From assembly GCF_900105755.1 (NCBI RefSeq), contig NZ_FNTQ01000001.1:3100001-3164000 (forward strand): 64,000 nucleotides of DNA, given 5' to 3'. The DNA comes from Streptomyces sp. Ag109_O5-10 (GTDB lineage Bacteria > Actinomycetota > Actinomycetes > Streptomycetales > Streptomycetaceae). Position numbers and translations under genes: made by a program. Under the pieces are notes generated by a model. It was not told the DNA's origin. It did no database searches and saw nothing but the letters and a program-made list of their open reading frames with translations. Shown here piece after piece: positions 43,887 to 51,558 of the stretch; position 1 is the stretch's first letter; each line of letters opens with the position of its first letter.

Positions 43887-44477
43887 ATGGCCCCACCCAT
43901 GTCCGCGGACGCTTTCCTCGACGCGCTGCGGGACGAGGGCGCCACCGTCGTCGAGGTCGGCGGCTGGAGGGACCACAACCGGAACCACAAGGGCCCCTGG
44001 GGACCCGTCCACGGCGTGATGATCCACCACACGGCGACCCGGGGCGCCGAGACCACGGTCCGGATCTGCCGCGACGGCCGCCCCGACCTCCCCGGCCCGC
44101 TGTGCCACGGCGTCATCACCAAGGACGGCACGGTCCACCTGGTCGGCTACGGCCGCGCCAACCACGCGGGCCCGGGCGACGACGACGTGCTGCGCGCGGT
44201 GATCGCCGAGAAGACCCTGCCCCCGGACAACGAGGCGAACACCGACGGCAACCGGCACTTCTACGGCTTCGAGTGCGAGAACCTGGGCGACGGCGAGGAC
44301 CCCTGGCCCGAGGCCCAGCTGGACGCGATCGAGAGGGTGGCCGCGGCGGTGTGCCGGCGGCACGGCTGGTCGGAGCGGTCGGTGATCGGGCACCTGGAGT
44401 GGCAGCCGGGCAAGGTGGACCCGCGCGGCTTCTCGATGGCCTGGCTGCGCGACCGCGTCGGGGAGCGGCTGAAGTGA
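43887..44477 (+). CDS. N-acetylmuramoyl-L-alanine amidase (amidase_2/PGRP type)
   Basis: A 196-residue T7-lysozyme-like amidase. The zinc ligands are in MIHHTAT (His near 46-47) and IGHLEWQPGKVDPRGF, which also supplies the catalytic Lys/Asp region; HFYGFECENLG is the central strand. It hydrolyses the MurNAc-L-Ala bond of peptidoglycan. No signal peptide or wall-binding domain is visible, so it looks like a phage endolysin or an intracellular enzyme needing another exit route. GGAGG lies 6 nt before the ATG. It is divergent from the encapsulin gene. Confidence 0.9.
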   Translation: MAPPMSADAFLDALRDEGATVVEVGGWRDHNRNHKGPWGPVHGVMIHHTATRGAETTVRICRDGRPDLPGPLCHGVITKDGTVHLVGYGRANHAGPGDDDVLRAVIAEKTLPPDNEANTDGNRHFYGFECENLGDGEDPWPEAQLDAIERVAAAVCRRHGWSERSVIGHLEWQPGKVDPRGFSMAWLRDRVGERLK

Positions 44478-44510
44478 GCCCGCACCGGCGCCCCGGGCGA
44501 CAATGACGAC

Positions 44511-45392
44511 GTGACCAGCGCCGACATACTCGCCCCCCGGCTCCCCTCCCCGCTCGAGGAGGTGGCCGACGACCGTTTCGCCCGGCACGGCGTCCGTCTC
44601 CTCCTCAAGCGGGACGACCTGATCCACCCGGAGCTGATCGGCAACAAGTGGCGCAAACTGGTCCCGAACATCCAGGCGGCGGCCGGCCGCCCGGTCCTCA
44701 CCTTCGGTGGCGCGTACTCCAACCACCTGCGCGCGACGGCCGCCGCGGGCCGCCTCCTGGGCTTTCCGACGGTGGGCGTGGTGCGGGGCGAGGAGCTGGC
44801 CGCCCGGCCGCTGAACCCGTCGCTGGCCCGGTGCAGGGCCGACGGGATGCGGCTGCACTTCGTCGACAGGCCGACGTACCGGCGCAAGGCGGAGCCGGAG
44901 GTGCTGGCCGGTCTGCTGCGGGCCGCGGCGGCCGAGAACGCCTACGTGGTGCCGGAGGGCGGCAGCAACGCGGCCGCGGTACGCGGCTGCCGGGCCCTCG
45001 GCGCGGAGCTGCGCGGGCGGGCCGACGTGGTGGCGATCGCCTGCGGCACCGGGGGCACGCTGGCCGGGCTGGCCGCCGGACTGGGCCCGGCGCAGCGGGC
45101 GTTGGGGGTACCGGTGCTGCGGGGCGGGTTCCTGGCGGGCGAGATACGGCGGCTACAGGCGGAGGCGTTCGGCGGACGGCGCGGGCAGTGGTCGCTCGAC
45201 GAGCGGTTCCACTTCGGCGGGTACGGGCGTACGACGCCCGAACTCGATGCCTTCGCGGACGACTTCGAGGAGCGGCACGGGGTGCGGGTGGAGCGGCTGT
45301 ATGTCGCCAAGTTGCTGTACGGACTTGTCGAGCTGGCGCGGGAGGGCGGCCTGGGGCGGGACGTGGCCGTGGCGGCGGTGCTGACGGCCTGA
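44511..45392 (+). CDS. PLP-dependent deaminase/desulfhydrase (ACC deaminase family)
   Basis: A 293-residue fold-type II PLP enzyme. KRDDLIHPELIGNKWRKL carries the PLP lysine in GNKWRK, FGGAYSNHLRATAAAG the phosphate-side Asn, and CGTGGTLAGLAAGL the phosphate-binding glycines. It groups with 1-aminocyclopropane-1-carboxylate deaminase and D-cysteine desulfhydrase; the two cannot be separated by eye, though the short length favours the desulfhydrase-like branch. GACAAT ends 6 nt before the GTG, suggesting a leaderless message. Confidence 0.87.
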   Translation: MTSADILAPRLPSPLEEVADDRFARHGVRLLLKRDDLIHPELIGNKWRKLVPNIQAAAGRPVLTFGGAYSNHLRATAAAGRLLGFPTVGVVRGEELAARPLNPSLARCRADGMRLHFVDRPTYRRKAEPEVLAGLLRAAAAENAYVVPEGGSNAAAVRGCRALGAELRGRADVVAIACGTGGTLAGLAAGLGPAQRALGVPVLRGGFLAGEIRRLQAEAFGGRRGQWSLDERFHFGGYGRTTPELDAFADDFEERHGVRVERLYVAKLLYGLVELAREGGLGRDVAVAAVLTA

Positions 45393-45446
45393 CCGGCGGG
45401 CGGGCGCCCGGACCGCGTCCCGGTCACGCCCTGCCGTGTCCGCTGC

Positions 45447-47042
45447 TCACTCGGCCTCCCGGTACGCCGCCGCCTCCTCCAGGTCCAGCCGGCGCAGCAG
45501 GGTGCGCAGCATCTCGTCGTCGATGTAGCGGTGGTCGCGGAGGCGGACGAAGACCGCGCGCTCGGCGCTGATCATCTCGCGGGACAGCCGGCGGTAGGTG
45601 TCGTCGACCGACTCGCCGGTGACCGGGTTGGTCTGGCCGAGGCGCTCCCAGACGGCGTTGCGGCGGCGCTCCAGGACCGTGCGCAGGCCGTCGGCGAGCG
45701 GTGGCGGGAGGGCGTTGCGGTCGTCCGCGAGGAGTTCGTCGAGGCGGGCCTCGGCCGCACGGGAGGCCTGGGCCTGGGCGTTCGCCTCGGCGAGGGTCTC
45801 GGCCTGGGCGTCCCGGGCCGGGAACTTCATCAGGCGGATCAGCGGGGCCAGGGTGAGGCCCTGCACCACGAGGGTGCCGATGACCGTGGTGAAGGTCAGG
45901 AACAGGATCAGGTTGCGCTGCGGGAAGGGGGCGCCGCCGTGCACGGTGAGCGGGATCGAGAAGGCGATGGCCAGCGAGACCACGCCCCGCATGGCGGCCC
46001 AGGCGGTGACCGTCGGGCTCCGCCAGGTGGGGTTGTCCTCCCGCTCGCGGATCCGCCGGGACAACAGCCGCGGCAGGAAGGCCGCCGGGTACATCCAGAC
46101 GAACCGGGCCGCCACCACGACCAGGAAGAGGGCGAACGCGTACCAGGCGGCGTCGATGCCCTCGTACGCGCCGAGGCCCTTGAGGACGACCGGCAGCTGC
46201 AGTCCGATCAGCGCGAAGACCGCCGACTCCAGCAGGAACGCCACCATGCGCCAGACGGCCTCCTCCTGGAGGCGGGTGGCGAAGTCGACCTCCCAGGCGC
46301 GATGGCCGAGGTAGAGGGCGACCACGACGACCGCCAGCACGCCGGAGGCGTGGAACTGCTCGGCGACGCTGTACGCGACGAACGGGATCAGCAGCGACAG
46401 CGTGTTCTGGAGCAGCGGCTCCTTCAGATGCGTGCGCAGCCAGTGGATCGGCACCATGAGCAGTACACCGACGATCACACCGCCGAACGCGGCCAGCAGG
46501 AACTCGGCGATGCCGTGGGTCCAGGAGGCGCCCTCGCCGACGGCGGCCGCGACGGCCACCCGGTAGGCGGTGATCGCGGTCGCGTCGTTCAGCAGGGACT
46601 CGCCCTGGAGGATCGTGGTGAGCCGGGACGGCAGGCCGACCCGGCGGGCGATCGCGGCGGCCGCGACCGCGTCCGTGGGCGCCACGACCGCACCCAGCGC
46701 GAGCGCCGCGGGCAGCGGCAGCCCGGGCACGATCAGATACGCGGCCCAGCCGACGGCGAAGGTCGCGAAGAGCACGTACCCGACCGAGAGCAGCGCCACC
46801 GGCCGGATGTTCGCCCGCAGGTCGAGGTACGAGCTCTCGGTGCCCTCCTTGTACAGCAGCGGGGGCAGCACCAGCGGCAGCACGATCTCCGGGTCGAGGG
46901 TGTAGTCGGGGACCCCGGGCACGTACGACACCATCAGGCCGACCGCGACCAGCAGCAGCGGCGCGGGCACCGGAGTGCGCCGGGCCGCTCCGGCGATCGC
47001 GGCGCTCCCCGCCACCAGCAACAGCAGTGGCATCACGTCCAT
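45447..47042 (-). CDS. CPA1-type Na+/H+ antiporter
   Basis: A 531-residue protein with about 12 TM helices (to about 415) and a soluble C-terminal helical domain of about 115 residues. LQGESLLNDATAITAYR contains the Asn-Asp pair of CPA1 exchangers, and AAMRGVVSLAIAFSIPL the later conserved Arg. It exchanges Na+ (or K+) for H+ across the membrane and supports pH/salt tolerance. ATG follows GAGGACC. It is divergent from a UBP zinc-finger gene, a common pairing in Streptomyces. Confidence 0.93.
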   Translation of the reverse strand: MDVMPLLLLVAGSAAIAGAARRTPVPAPLLLVAVGLMVSYVPGVPDYTLDPEIVLPLVLPPLLYKEGTESSYLDLRANIRPVALLSVGYVLFATFAVGWAAYLIVPGLPLPAALALGAVVAPTDAVAAAAIARRVGLPSRLTTILQGESLLNDATAITAYRVAVAAAVGEGASWTHGIAEFLLAAFGGVIVGVLLMVPIHWLRTHLKEPLLQNTLSLLIPFVAYSVAEQFHASGVLAVVVVALYLGHRAWEVDFATRLQEEAVWRMVAFLLESAVFALIGLQLPVVLKGLGAYEGIDAAWYAFALFLVVVAARFVWMYPAAFLPRLLSRRIREREDNPTWRSPTVTAWAAMRGVVSLAIAFSIPLTVHGGAPFPQRNLILFLTFTTVIGTLVVQGLTLAPLIRLMKFPARDAQAETLAEANAQAQASRAAEARLDELLADDRNALPPPLADGLRTVLERRRNAVWERLGQTNPVTGESVDDTYRRLSREMISAERAVFVRLRDHRYIDDEMLRTLLRRLDLEEAAAYREAE

Positions 47043-47103
47043 GGTCCTCGCCCGCCCTCTTTTTCCGCGCGGCCACCCGCACACCCGTCGTAATCTGGCA
47101 ATC

Positions 47104-47364
47104 ATGAAACAGTGCACGCACCGCGACGCGCTGCCGCTCCCGGAACCCGAGCCGCAGAACGAGACCTGCCCGGAGTGTCTCGCCAAGGGCTGGCACCCGG
47201 TGCAGCTGCGGATCTGTCTGACCTGTGGCCACGTCGCCTGCTGCGACTCGTCGCCGGGAAGACACGCGACAGGCCACCACGAGACCTCCGGTCACCCGAT
47301 AATGCGGACGTTCGAGCCCGGCGAGGACTGGCGCTGGTGCTTCGTCGACCACGTCCTCGTGTGA
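47104..47364 (+). CDS. UBP-type zinc-finger protein
   Basis: An 86-residue protein that is essentially one UBP zinc finger: CTHRD, CPECLAKGWHPVQLRICLTCGHVACCD, then HATGHHETSGHPI. In eukaryotes such fingers bind the ubiquitin C-terminus; the bacterial role is unknown, and here it is paired with a Na+/H+ antiporter. TAATCT ends 7 nt before the ATG, suggesting a leaderless mRNA. Confidence 0.9.
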   Translation: MKQCTHRDALPLPEPEPQNETCPECLAKGWHPVQLRICLTCGHVACCDSSPGRHATGHHETSGHPIMRTFEPGEDWRWCFVDHVLV

Positions 47365-47400
47365 CACTGCACTACGGCTGCTGAAGACGACAGCGGCGAC

Positions 47401-47426
47401 GGTTCGACGGTTCGACGCCGGGGTAC
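47401..47426 (+). promoter_or_regulatory. SigB/SigH-type promoter upstream of ushX-sigH
   Basis: GGTT (47401-47404), a 16-nt spacer and GGGTAC (47421-47426) match the stress-sigma consensus GNNT-N14-16-GGGTAY. It fits autoregulation or cross-regulation by SigB-family factors. Confidence 0.7.
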
Positions 47427-47636
47427 GTCAACCCGGCGCGCGCTCTTCCCAATTGAGCAAGACAGACCTCTAGACACGGAGCGTATCCACAGGTTTACTG
47501 TGAGTGACGCCAGGGGGTTGGGGTCCCGGGGACAGAGAAGTTCGGAGCGCGGTAGCGTCACCGCTGAACCACGTAGTGCGTTACCCCGGGGGGCGACCCT
47601 CGGCCCCGAAAAGCTTGTACCACCATGGAGGTGAGG

Positions 47637-48050
47637 GTGTCCCAGATCGCAGGCGAGCCCGCGACCCAGGACTTCGTGGAAGTCCGGCTGCCGGCTGCGG
47701 GTGCCTACCTGTCGGTGCTGCGCACGGCCACGGCCGGCCTCGCCGCCCGCTTGGACTTCACCCTGGACGAGATCGAGGATCTGCGCATCGCGGTCGACGA
47801 GGCCTGCGCGATCCTGCTCCAGCAGGCCGTTCCCGGCTCGGTGCTCAGCTGTGTCTTCCGCCTCGTCGACGACTCGCTGGAGGTCACGGTCTCCGCTCCG
47901 ACCACGGACGGCCACGCCCCCTCGCGCGACACTTTCGCCTGGACCGTGCTCTCGGCCCTGGCGGGCAAGGTCTCGTCGGCCGTCGACGAGGACAAGACCG
48001 TGTCGATCAGCCTCTACAAACAGCGCGGCGCGGGACCCGGGCCGGCGTGA
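47637..48050 (+). CDS. ushX: Anti-sigma factor UshX (PrsH), RsbW-like
   Basis: A 137-residue GHKL-type serine kinase/anti-sigma factor. DEIEDLRIAVDEACAILL is the N-box-bearing helix with the conserved Glu/Asp-Asn-like face, and the final strand is TVSISLYK. It binds and inhibits SigH, encoded next. GTG at 47637 was chosen because GGAGGTGA ends 2 nt before it; an ATG at 47625 lies inside that SD. The stop overlaps the sigH start as GTGA. In S. coelicolor the pair governs an osmotic and heat stress response. Confidence 0.9.
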   Translation: MSQIAGEPATQDFVEVRLPAAGAYLSVLRTATAGLAARLDFTLDEIEDLRIAVDEACAILLQQAVPGSVLSCVFRLVDDSLEVTVSAPTTDGHAPSRDTFAWTVLSALAGKVSSAVDEDKTVSISLYKQRGAGPGPA

Positions 48051-49159
48051 GGAACGGGGACGGGCCGGTGCGGGACGAAGAGCGCGGCACACGGGAGCTG
48101 CCGGCCGGGGGCGAAGGCCCCGAGGCCGGCTCCCGCCGCATGGCTGACGGCATCGACGGCATCCCGGAACAGGCCAGGCCGCACCCGGAGGACCCCTCCG
48201 CGCCGGCCGGTCTGGAGGGTGCCGTGCAGAGCGCGCCCCCGGAAGGGCGGAACGGGGTCGCGGCCCCGCACCGAGCCGGGGCGAAGGCTCGCGGAAGGGC
48301 GACGGGCGGGACGATGAGCGAGCACGAGCGATACGCCGAGGACCAGGCGCTGGCCGCGGAGGTGGTGCAGGCGACCCAGCACGAGCCTCAGAACCGCGCC
48401 GAACCTCAGGACCGCAGCGGCGCCCGCGCCCTGTTCGTCGAGTTGCGCGGGCTGAAGGAGGGCAGCGCCGAGTACGCGGAGCTGCGCAATCGGCTGGTCC
48501 GCATGCATCTGCCGCTCGTGGAGCACCTCGCGCGCCGGTTCCGCAACCGCGGCGAGCCGCTCGACGACCTCACCCAGGTCGCCACCATCGGCCTGATCAA
48601 GTCGGTCGACCGGTTCGACCCGGACCGGGGCGTGGAGTTCTCGACGTACGCCACTCCGACCGTGGTCGGCGAGATCAAGCGCCACTTCCGCGACAAAGGC
48701 TGGGCCGTCCGCGTTCCGCGCCGTCTCCAGGAGCTGCGCCTCGCCCTCACCACCGCCACGGCGGAGCTGTCCCAGCAGCACGGCCGCTCCCCCACGGTGC
48801 ACGAGCTGGCCGAGAAGCTCGCGATCTCGGAGGAGGAGGTCCTGGAGGGCCTGGAGTCGGCCAACGCCTACTCCACGCTGTCCCTGGACGTCCCCGACAC
48901 CGACGACGAGTCGCCCGCGGTCGCCGACACCCTGGGCGCCGAGGACGAGGCCCTGGAGGGCGTCGAGTACCGCGAGTCCCTCAAGCCCCTCCTGGAGGAT
49001 CTCCCGCCCCGCGAGAAGCGCATCCTTCTCCTGCGCTTCTTCGGCAACATGACCCAGTCCCAGATCGCCCAGGAGGTCGGCATCAGCCAGATGCACGTCT
49101 CCCGCCTGCTGGCGAGGACCCTGGCTCAGCTGCGGGAGAAGCTGCTGGTGGAGGAGTAG
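48047..49159 (+). CDS. sigH: Stress-response sigma factor SigH
   Basis: A 370-residue SigB-family sigma factor. A long acidic/Pro-rich N-terminus (about 1-115) precedes region 2 (LPLVEHLARRFRNRGEPLDDL, VATIGLIKSVDRFDP) and FSTYATPTVVGEIKRHFRDK, then region 3 and region 4 with the helix-turn-helix MTQSQIAQEVGISQMHVSRL. GTG at 48047 overlaps ushX (GTGA). An internal ATG at 48314 (MSEHERYAED) could give a shorter form. The frame is also open upstream through ushX, matching reports of several SigH forms in S. coelicolor. Confidence 0.93.
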   Translation: MRNGDGPVRDEERGTRELPAGGEGPEAGSRRMADGIDGIPEQARPHPEDPSAPAGLEGAVQSAPPEGRNGVAAPHRAGAKARGRATGGTMSEHERYAEDQALAAEVVQATQHEPQNRAEPQDRSGARALFVELRGLKEGSAEYAELRNRLVRMHLPLVEHLARRFRNRGEPLDDLTQVATIGLIKSVDRFDPDRGVEFSTYATPTVVGEIKRHFRDKGWAVRVPRRLQELRLALTTATAELSQQHGRSPTVHELAEKLAISEEEVLEGLESANAYSTLSLDVPDTDDESPAVADTLGAEDEALEGVEYRESLKPLLEDLPPREKRILLLRFFGNMTQSQIAQEVGISQMHVSRLLARTLAQLREKLLVEE

Positions 49160-49191
49160 GTCCCGCCGCTCTTCGCGGCGTCCGGACCGAA

Positions 49192-49270
49192 GCGCCCCGC
49201 AGGGGACGCCGGGGGTACCCCCGGCCGAAGGCTGGGAGAGGAACGGCGCGACCGGCCCCCGCCCACCCGC
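49192..49270 (+). repeat. Dispersed intergenic repeat, long form
   Basis: GCGCCCCGCAGGGGACGCCG, the insert GGGGGTACCCCCGGCCGAAG, then GGAACGGCGCGACCGGCCCC, 32 nt after the sigH stop. Confidence 0.8.
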
Positions 49271-49274
49271 TGAT

Positions 49275-49715
49275 TCAGCTGCTGCGCCCGGGCCCCTTGA
49301 TCCCCAGGGCCTGGGTGGTGGCGGAGTTGACCAGCAACACCAGCGAGGCGACCGCCACGACCGCCAGCACGATCCCCACCGGAATCGCCACGCTGTCGGC
49401 CTGCAGCAGGTTGTACGCCACCGGCAATGCCATGATCTGCGTGATCACCGCCGGCCCCCGGCTCCAGCTCCTGCGCAGCAGCAGCCCGCGCGCGGCGAGG
49501 AGCGGCAGCAGCGCCAGCAGGATGACGGTGACGCCTCCGGTGATCGCCTGTCCCCGGTCGTCCGGGTCCCCGGTCACCCCGAGCACCGCCAGCCACACCC
49601 CACCGGCCAGCAGGGCGAGCCCTTCCAGCCCGACCAGCGCGGCGGCGTACGTCAGCCGCCGCGGACGGGACTCCTCGATTCCGCCGGTCTTCTCGGCCGT
49701 AGGTGCTTCACTCAC
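49275..49715 (-). CDS. Conserved four-TM membrane protein
   Basis: A 146-residue protein: a hydrophilic N-terminus (to about 22) and four TM helices (about 24-46, 58-76, 88-105 and 110-130), ending QALGIKGPGRSS. It is a frequent hypothetical membrane protein beside sigH in Streptomyces. TACCCT ends 6 nt before the GTG, suggesting a leaderless transcript. It converges on sigH; the repeat lies between them. Function unknown. Confidence 0.8.
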   Translation of the reverse strand: MSEAPTAEKTGGIEESRPRRLTYAAALVGLEGLALLAGGVWLAVLGVTGDPDDRGQAITGGVTVILLALLPLLAARGLLLRRSWSRGPAVITQIMALPVAYNLLQADSVAIPVGIVLAVVAVASLVLLVNSATTQALGIKGPGRSS

Positions 49716-49830
49716 CCCAGAAGGGTAGCCCTCGGCCGGCACCCGTAAGTGTTGAGGCTCACGCCCTGTCTCTTACCCGATCCCTAACTCGGTCTGGGAT
49801 CGGTACTTTCCAGTAGGTACGCTGCAATCC

Positions 49831-50799
49831 ATGCGTGCACTCCTCGTGGTCAATCCGGCGGCAACCACCACAAGCGCACGTAGGCGTGACGTCCTCATCC
49901 ACGCGCTCGCGAGCGAAGTGAAGCTGGAGGCGGTCACCACCGAGTACCGCGGCCACGCCCGTGACCTGGCGCGGCTCGCGGCGGAGAGCGACGACGTCGA
50001 CCTCGTCGTGGCACTCGGCGGCGACGGCACGGTCAACGAGGTGGTCAACGGACTCCTCCACAACGGACCCGCCCCGGACCGGCTGCCCGGCCTCGCCGTG
50101 GTCCCCGGCGGCTCCACCAACGTCTTCGCCCGCGCCCTGGGCCTGCCCAACGACCCGGTCGAGGCCACCGGCGACCTGCTGGACGCGCTGCGCGAGAAAC
50201 GCCAGCGCTTCGTCGGCCTCGGCCTGACCGCCGGCACGCCCGGCACCGAGGACGAGGCGGTCCCGGCCCGCTGGTTCACCTTCAACGCGGGACTCGGCTT
50301 CGACGCGGGCGTCGTCGGCCGGGTCGAGCAGCAGCGCGAACTCGGTAAGAAATCCACACACGCGCTGTACGTTCGTCAGGTCGTCAGGCAATTCCTCGGC
50401 GAGCAGCACCGCCGGCACGGAACGATCACACTGGAGCGGGCCGGCGCCGACCCGGTCACGGATCTTGTCGTGGCGATAGTCTGCAACACCTCGCCGTGGA
50501 CGTATCTCGGCAATCGTCCGATGTACACGTCACCTAAAGCCTCGTTCGATAAGGGCATCGACGTACTCGGTCTCAGCCGGCTGTCGACGGCCGCGGCTGC
50601 CCGGTATGGCACGCAGTTGCTCACTTCGTCCCCCGAGAAGGGACCGCACGGCAAGCACGCCGTGTCCCTGCACGATCTGGACCAGTTCACCTTGCATTCG
50701 AAGGTGCCGCTCCCTCTCCAGATGGACGGCGACCACCTAGGACTGCGTACGAGCGTGACGTTCACAGGCGTACGCCGCGCACTGCGTGTGATTGTGTGA
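49831..50799 (+). CDS. Diacylglycerol kinase-like lipid kinase
   Basis: A 322-residue DagK-catalytic-domain protein. It begins RALLVVNPAATTTSARRRD and has the ATP loop GGDGTVNEV (63-71) and VPGGSTNVFAR. NTSPWTYLGNRPMYTSP lies near the substrate site. It phosphorylates diacylglycerol or another lipid alcohol, recycling phospholipid or glycolipid precursors. TACGCT ends 7 nt before the ATG, suggesting a leaderless message. It is the last gene before the wblE leader. Confidence 0.9.
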   Translation: MRALLVVNPAATTTSARRRDVLIHALASEVKLEAVTTEYRGHARDLARLAAESDDVDLVVALGGDGTVNEVVNGLLHNGPAPDRLPGLAVVPGGSTNVFARALGLPNDPVEATGDLLDALREKRQRFVGLGLTAGTPGTEDEAVPARWFTFNAGLGFDAGVVGRVEQQRELGKKSTHALYVRQVVRQFLGEQHRRHGTITLERAGADPVTDLVVAIVCNTSPWTYLGNRPMYTSPKASFDKGIDVLGLSRLSTAAAARYGTQLLTSSPEKGPHGKHAVSLHDLDQFTLHSKVPLPLQMDGDHLGLRTSVTFTGVRRALRVIV

Positions 50800-51119
50800 G
50801 CGGAAGGGGCCAAAGTCCTTTCACTCGAACGTTTAGGCCAGGATCCACCCCATGGAAGTACGGCTGTGACCCAGTCGACACCGAGGAATCAAAAAAAACT
50901 TTCCGGAAGGGGTTGTATCCGTCGCTGAGGTTTGCGAGGCTCTACGTGGCGGTCGGGACAGCCCGCAACACCGGCGTCCGCTGATCACCGGAATCCCCCT
51001 TCAACTCACAGGACCCCTGCCAGGGAACCTGGCGGTCGGCCCTTCACTTGTTGAGGGATTCGTGAAAGCGTTCACATTCACAAGCAACGTGCATGTAATA
51101 CCAAGGAGAGGTAGCAGCC
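50800..51119 (+). other. wblE upstream region
   Basis: 320 bases with no convincing gene. There is an A-tract (AAAAAAAA at about 50891), GTGAA-AGCG-TTCAC at 51062-51075, and AGGAGAGG before the wblE start. Promoter hexamers are uncertain; spacings of GGAA...GTT pairs near 50905-50932 only loosely resemble SigR sites. Confidence 0.5.
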
Positions 51120-51377
51120 ATGGACTGGCGTCACAACGCCGTTTGCCGCGAGGAAGACCCCGAGCTCTTCTTCCCCATCGGCAACACCGGTCCTGCGCTG
51201 CTGCAGATCGAGGAAGCCAAGGCCGTCTGCCGGCGCTGCCCCGTTATGGATCAGTGTCTGCAGTGGGCGCTCGAGTCCGGTCAGGACTCGGGCGTCTGGG
51301 GTGGTCTCAGCGAGGACGAGCGTCGCGCGATGAAGCGCCGTGCCGCCCGCAACCGGGCCCGTCAGGCCACCGCCTGA
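51120..51377 (+). CDS. wblE: WhiB-like iron-sulfur regulator WblE
   Basis: An 85-residue WhiB-like protein. The cluster Cys residues are Cys9, Cys37, Cys40 and Cys46 (C...CxxC...C), followed by GVWGG (58-62) and an Arg/Lys-rich C-terminus. It binds a [4Fe-4S] cluster and acts with the principal sigma factor, in the WhiB1/WblE subgroup by its length and sequence. AGGAGAGG lies 8 nt before the ATG. It is divergent from nothing nearby; the following kinase is on the other strand. Confidence 0.95.
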   Translation: MDWRHNAVCREEDPELFFPIGNTGPALLQIEEAKAVCRRCPVMDQCLQWALESGQDSGVWGGLSEDERRAMKRRAARNRARQATA

Positions 51378-51501
51378 CAGTCCCACCCCTGGTGACAGCC
51401 TGAGCTTGGCGGCGCGTACAGCGAGTACGCATCTCCCGCCCCCGAGCCGCAGCGCGCAGTACCCCCGATGCGCTTAGCAGTTGGAGCAGCAACGAGCGAG
51501 C

Positions 51502-51528
51502 AGCCCCGGACCCACCAGGTCCGGGGCT
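51502..51528. terminator. Bidirectional terminator between wblE and the PdtaS-like gene
   Basis: AGCCCCGGACC pairs with its complement around a CACCA loop, a perfect 11-bp stem; TCTTTGC follows on the plus strand. Confidence 0.85.
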
Positions 51529-51558
51529 CTTTGCTGCCCAGGAGCCGCCCCCGGAGGC

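Noticed and set aside
47625-47636. ATG at 47625 as the ushX start
   Set aside because: It lies within the SD of the GTG at 47637, which has the better ribosome-binding match.
50885-50932. SigR-type promoter before wblE
   Set aside because: GGAA...GTT pairs occur but the spacers (20-22) are longer than usual, so it is not claimed.
50796-50984. Short frame after the diacylglycerol kinase gene
   Set aside because: Overlaps the kinase stop and A-tract, with no SD and no protein features.
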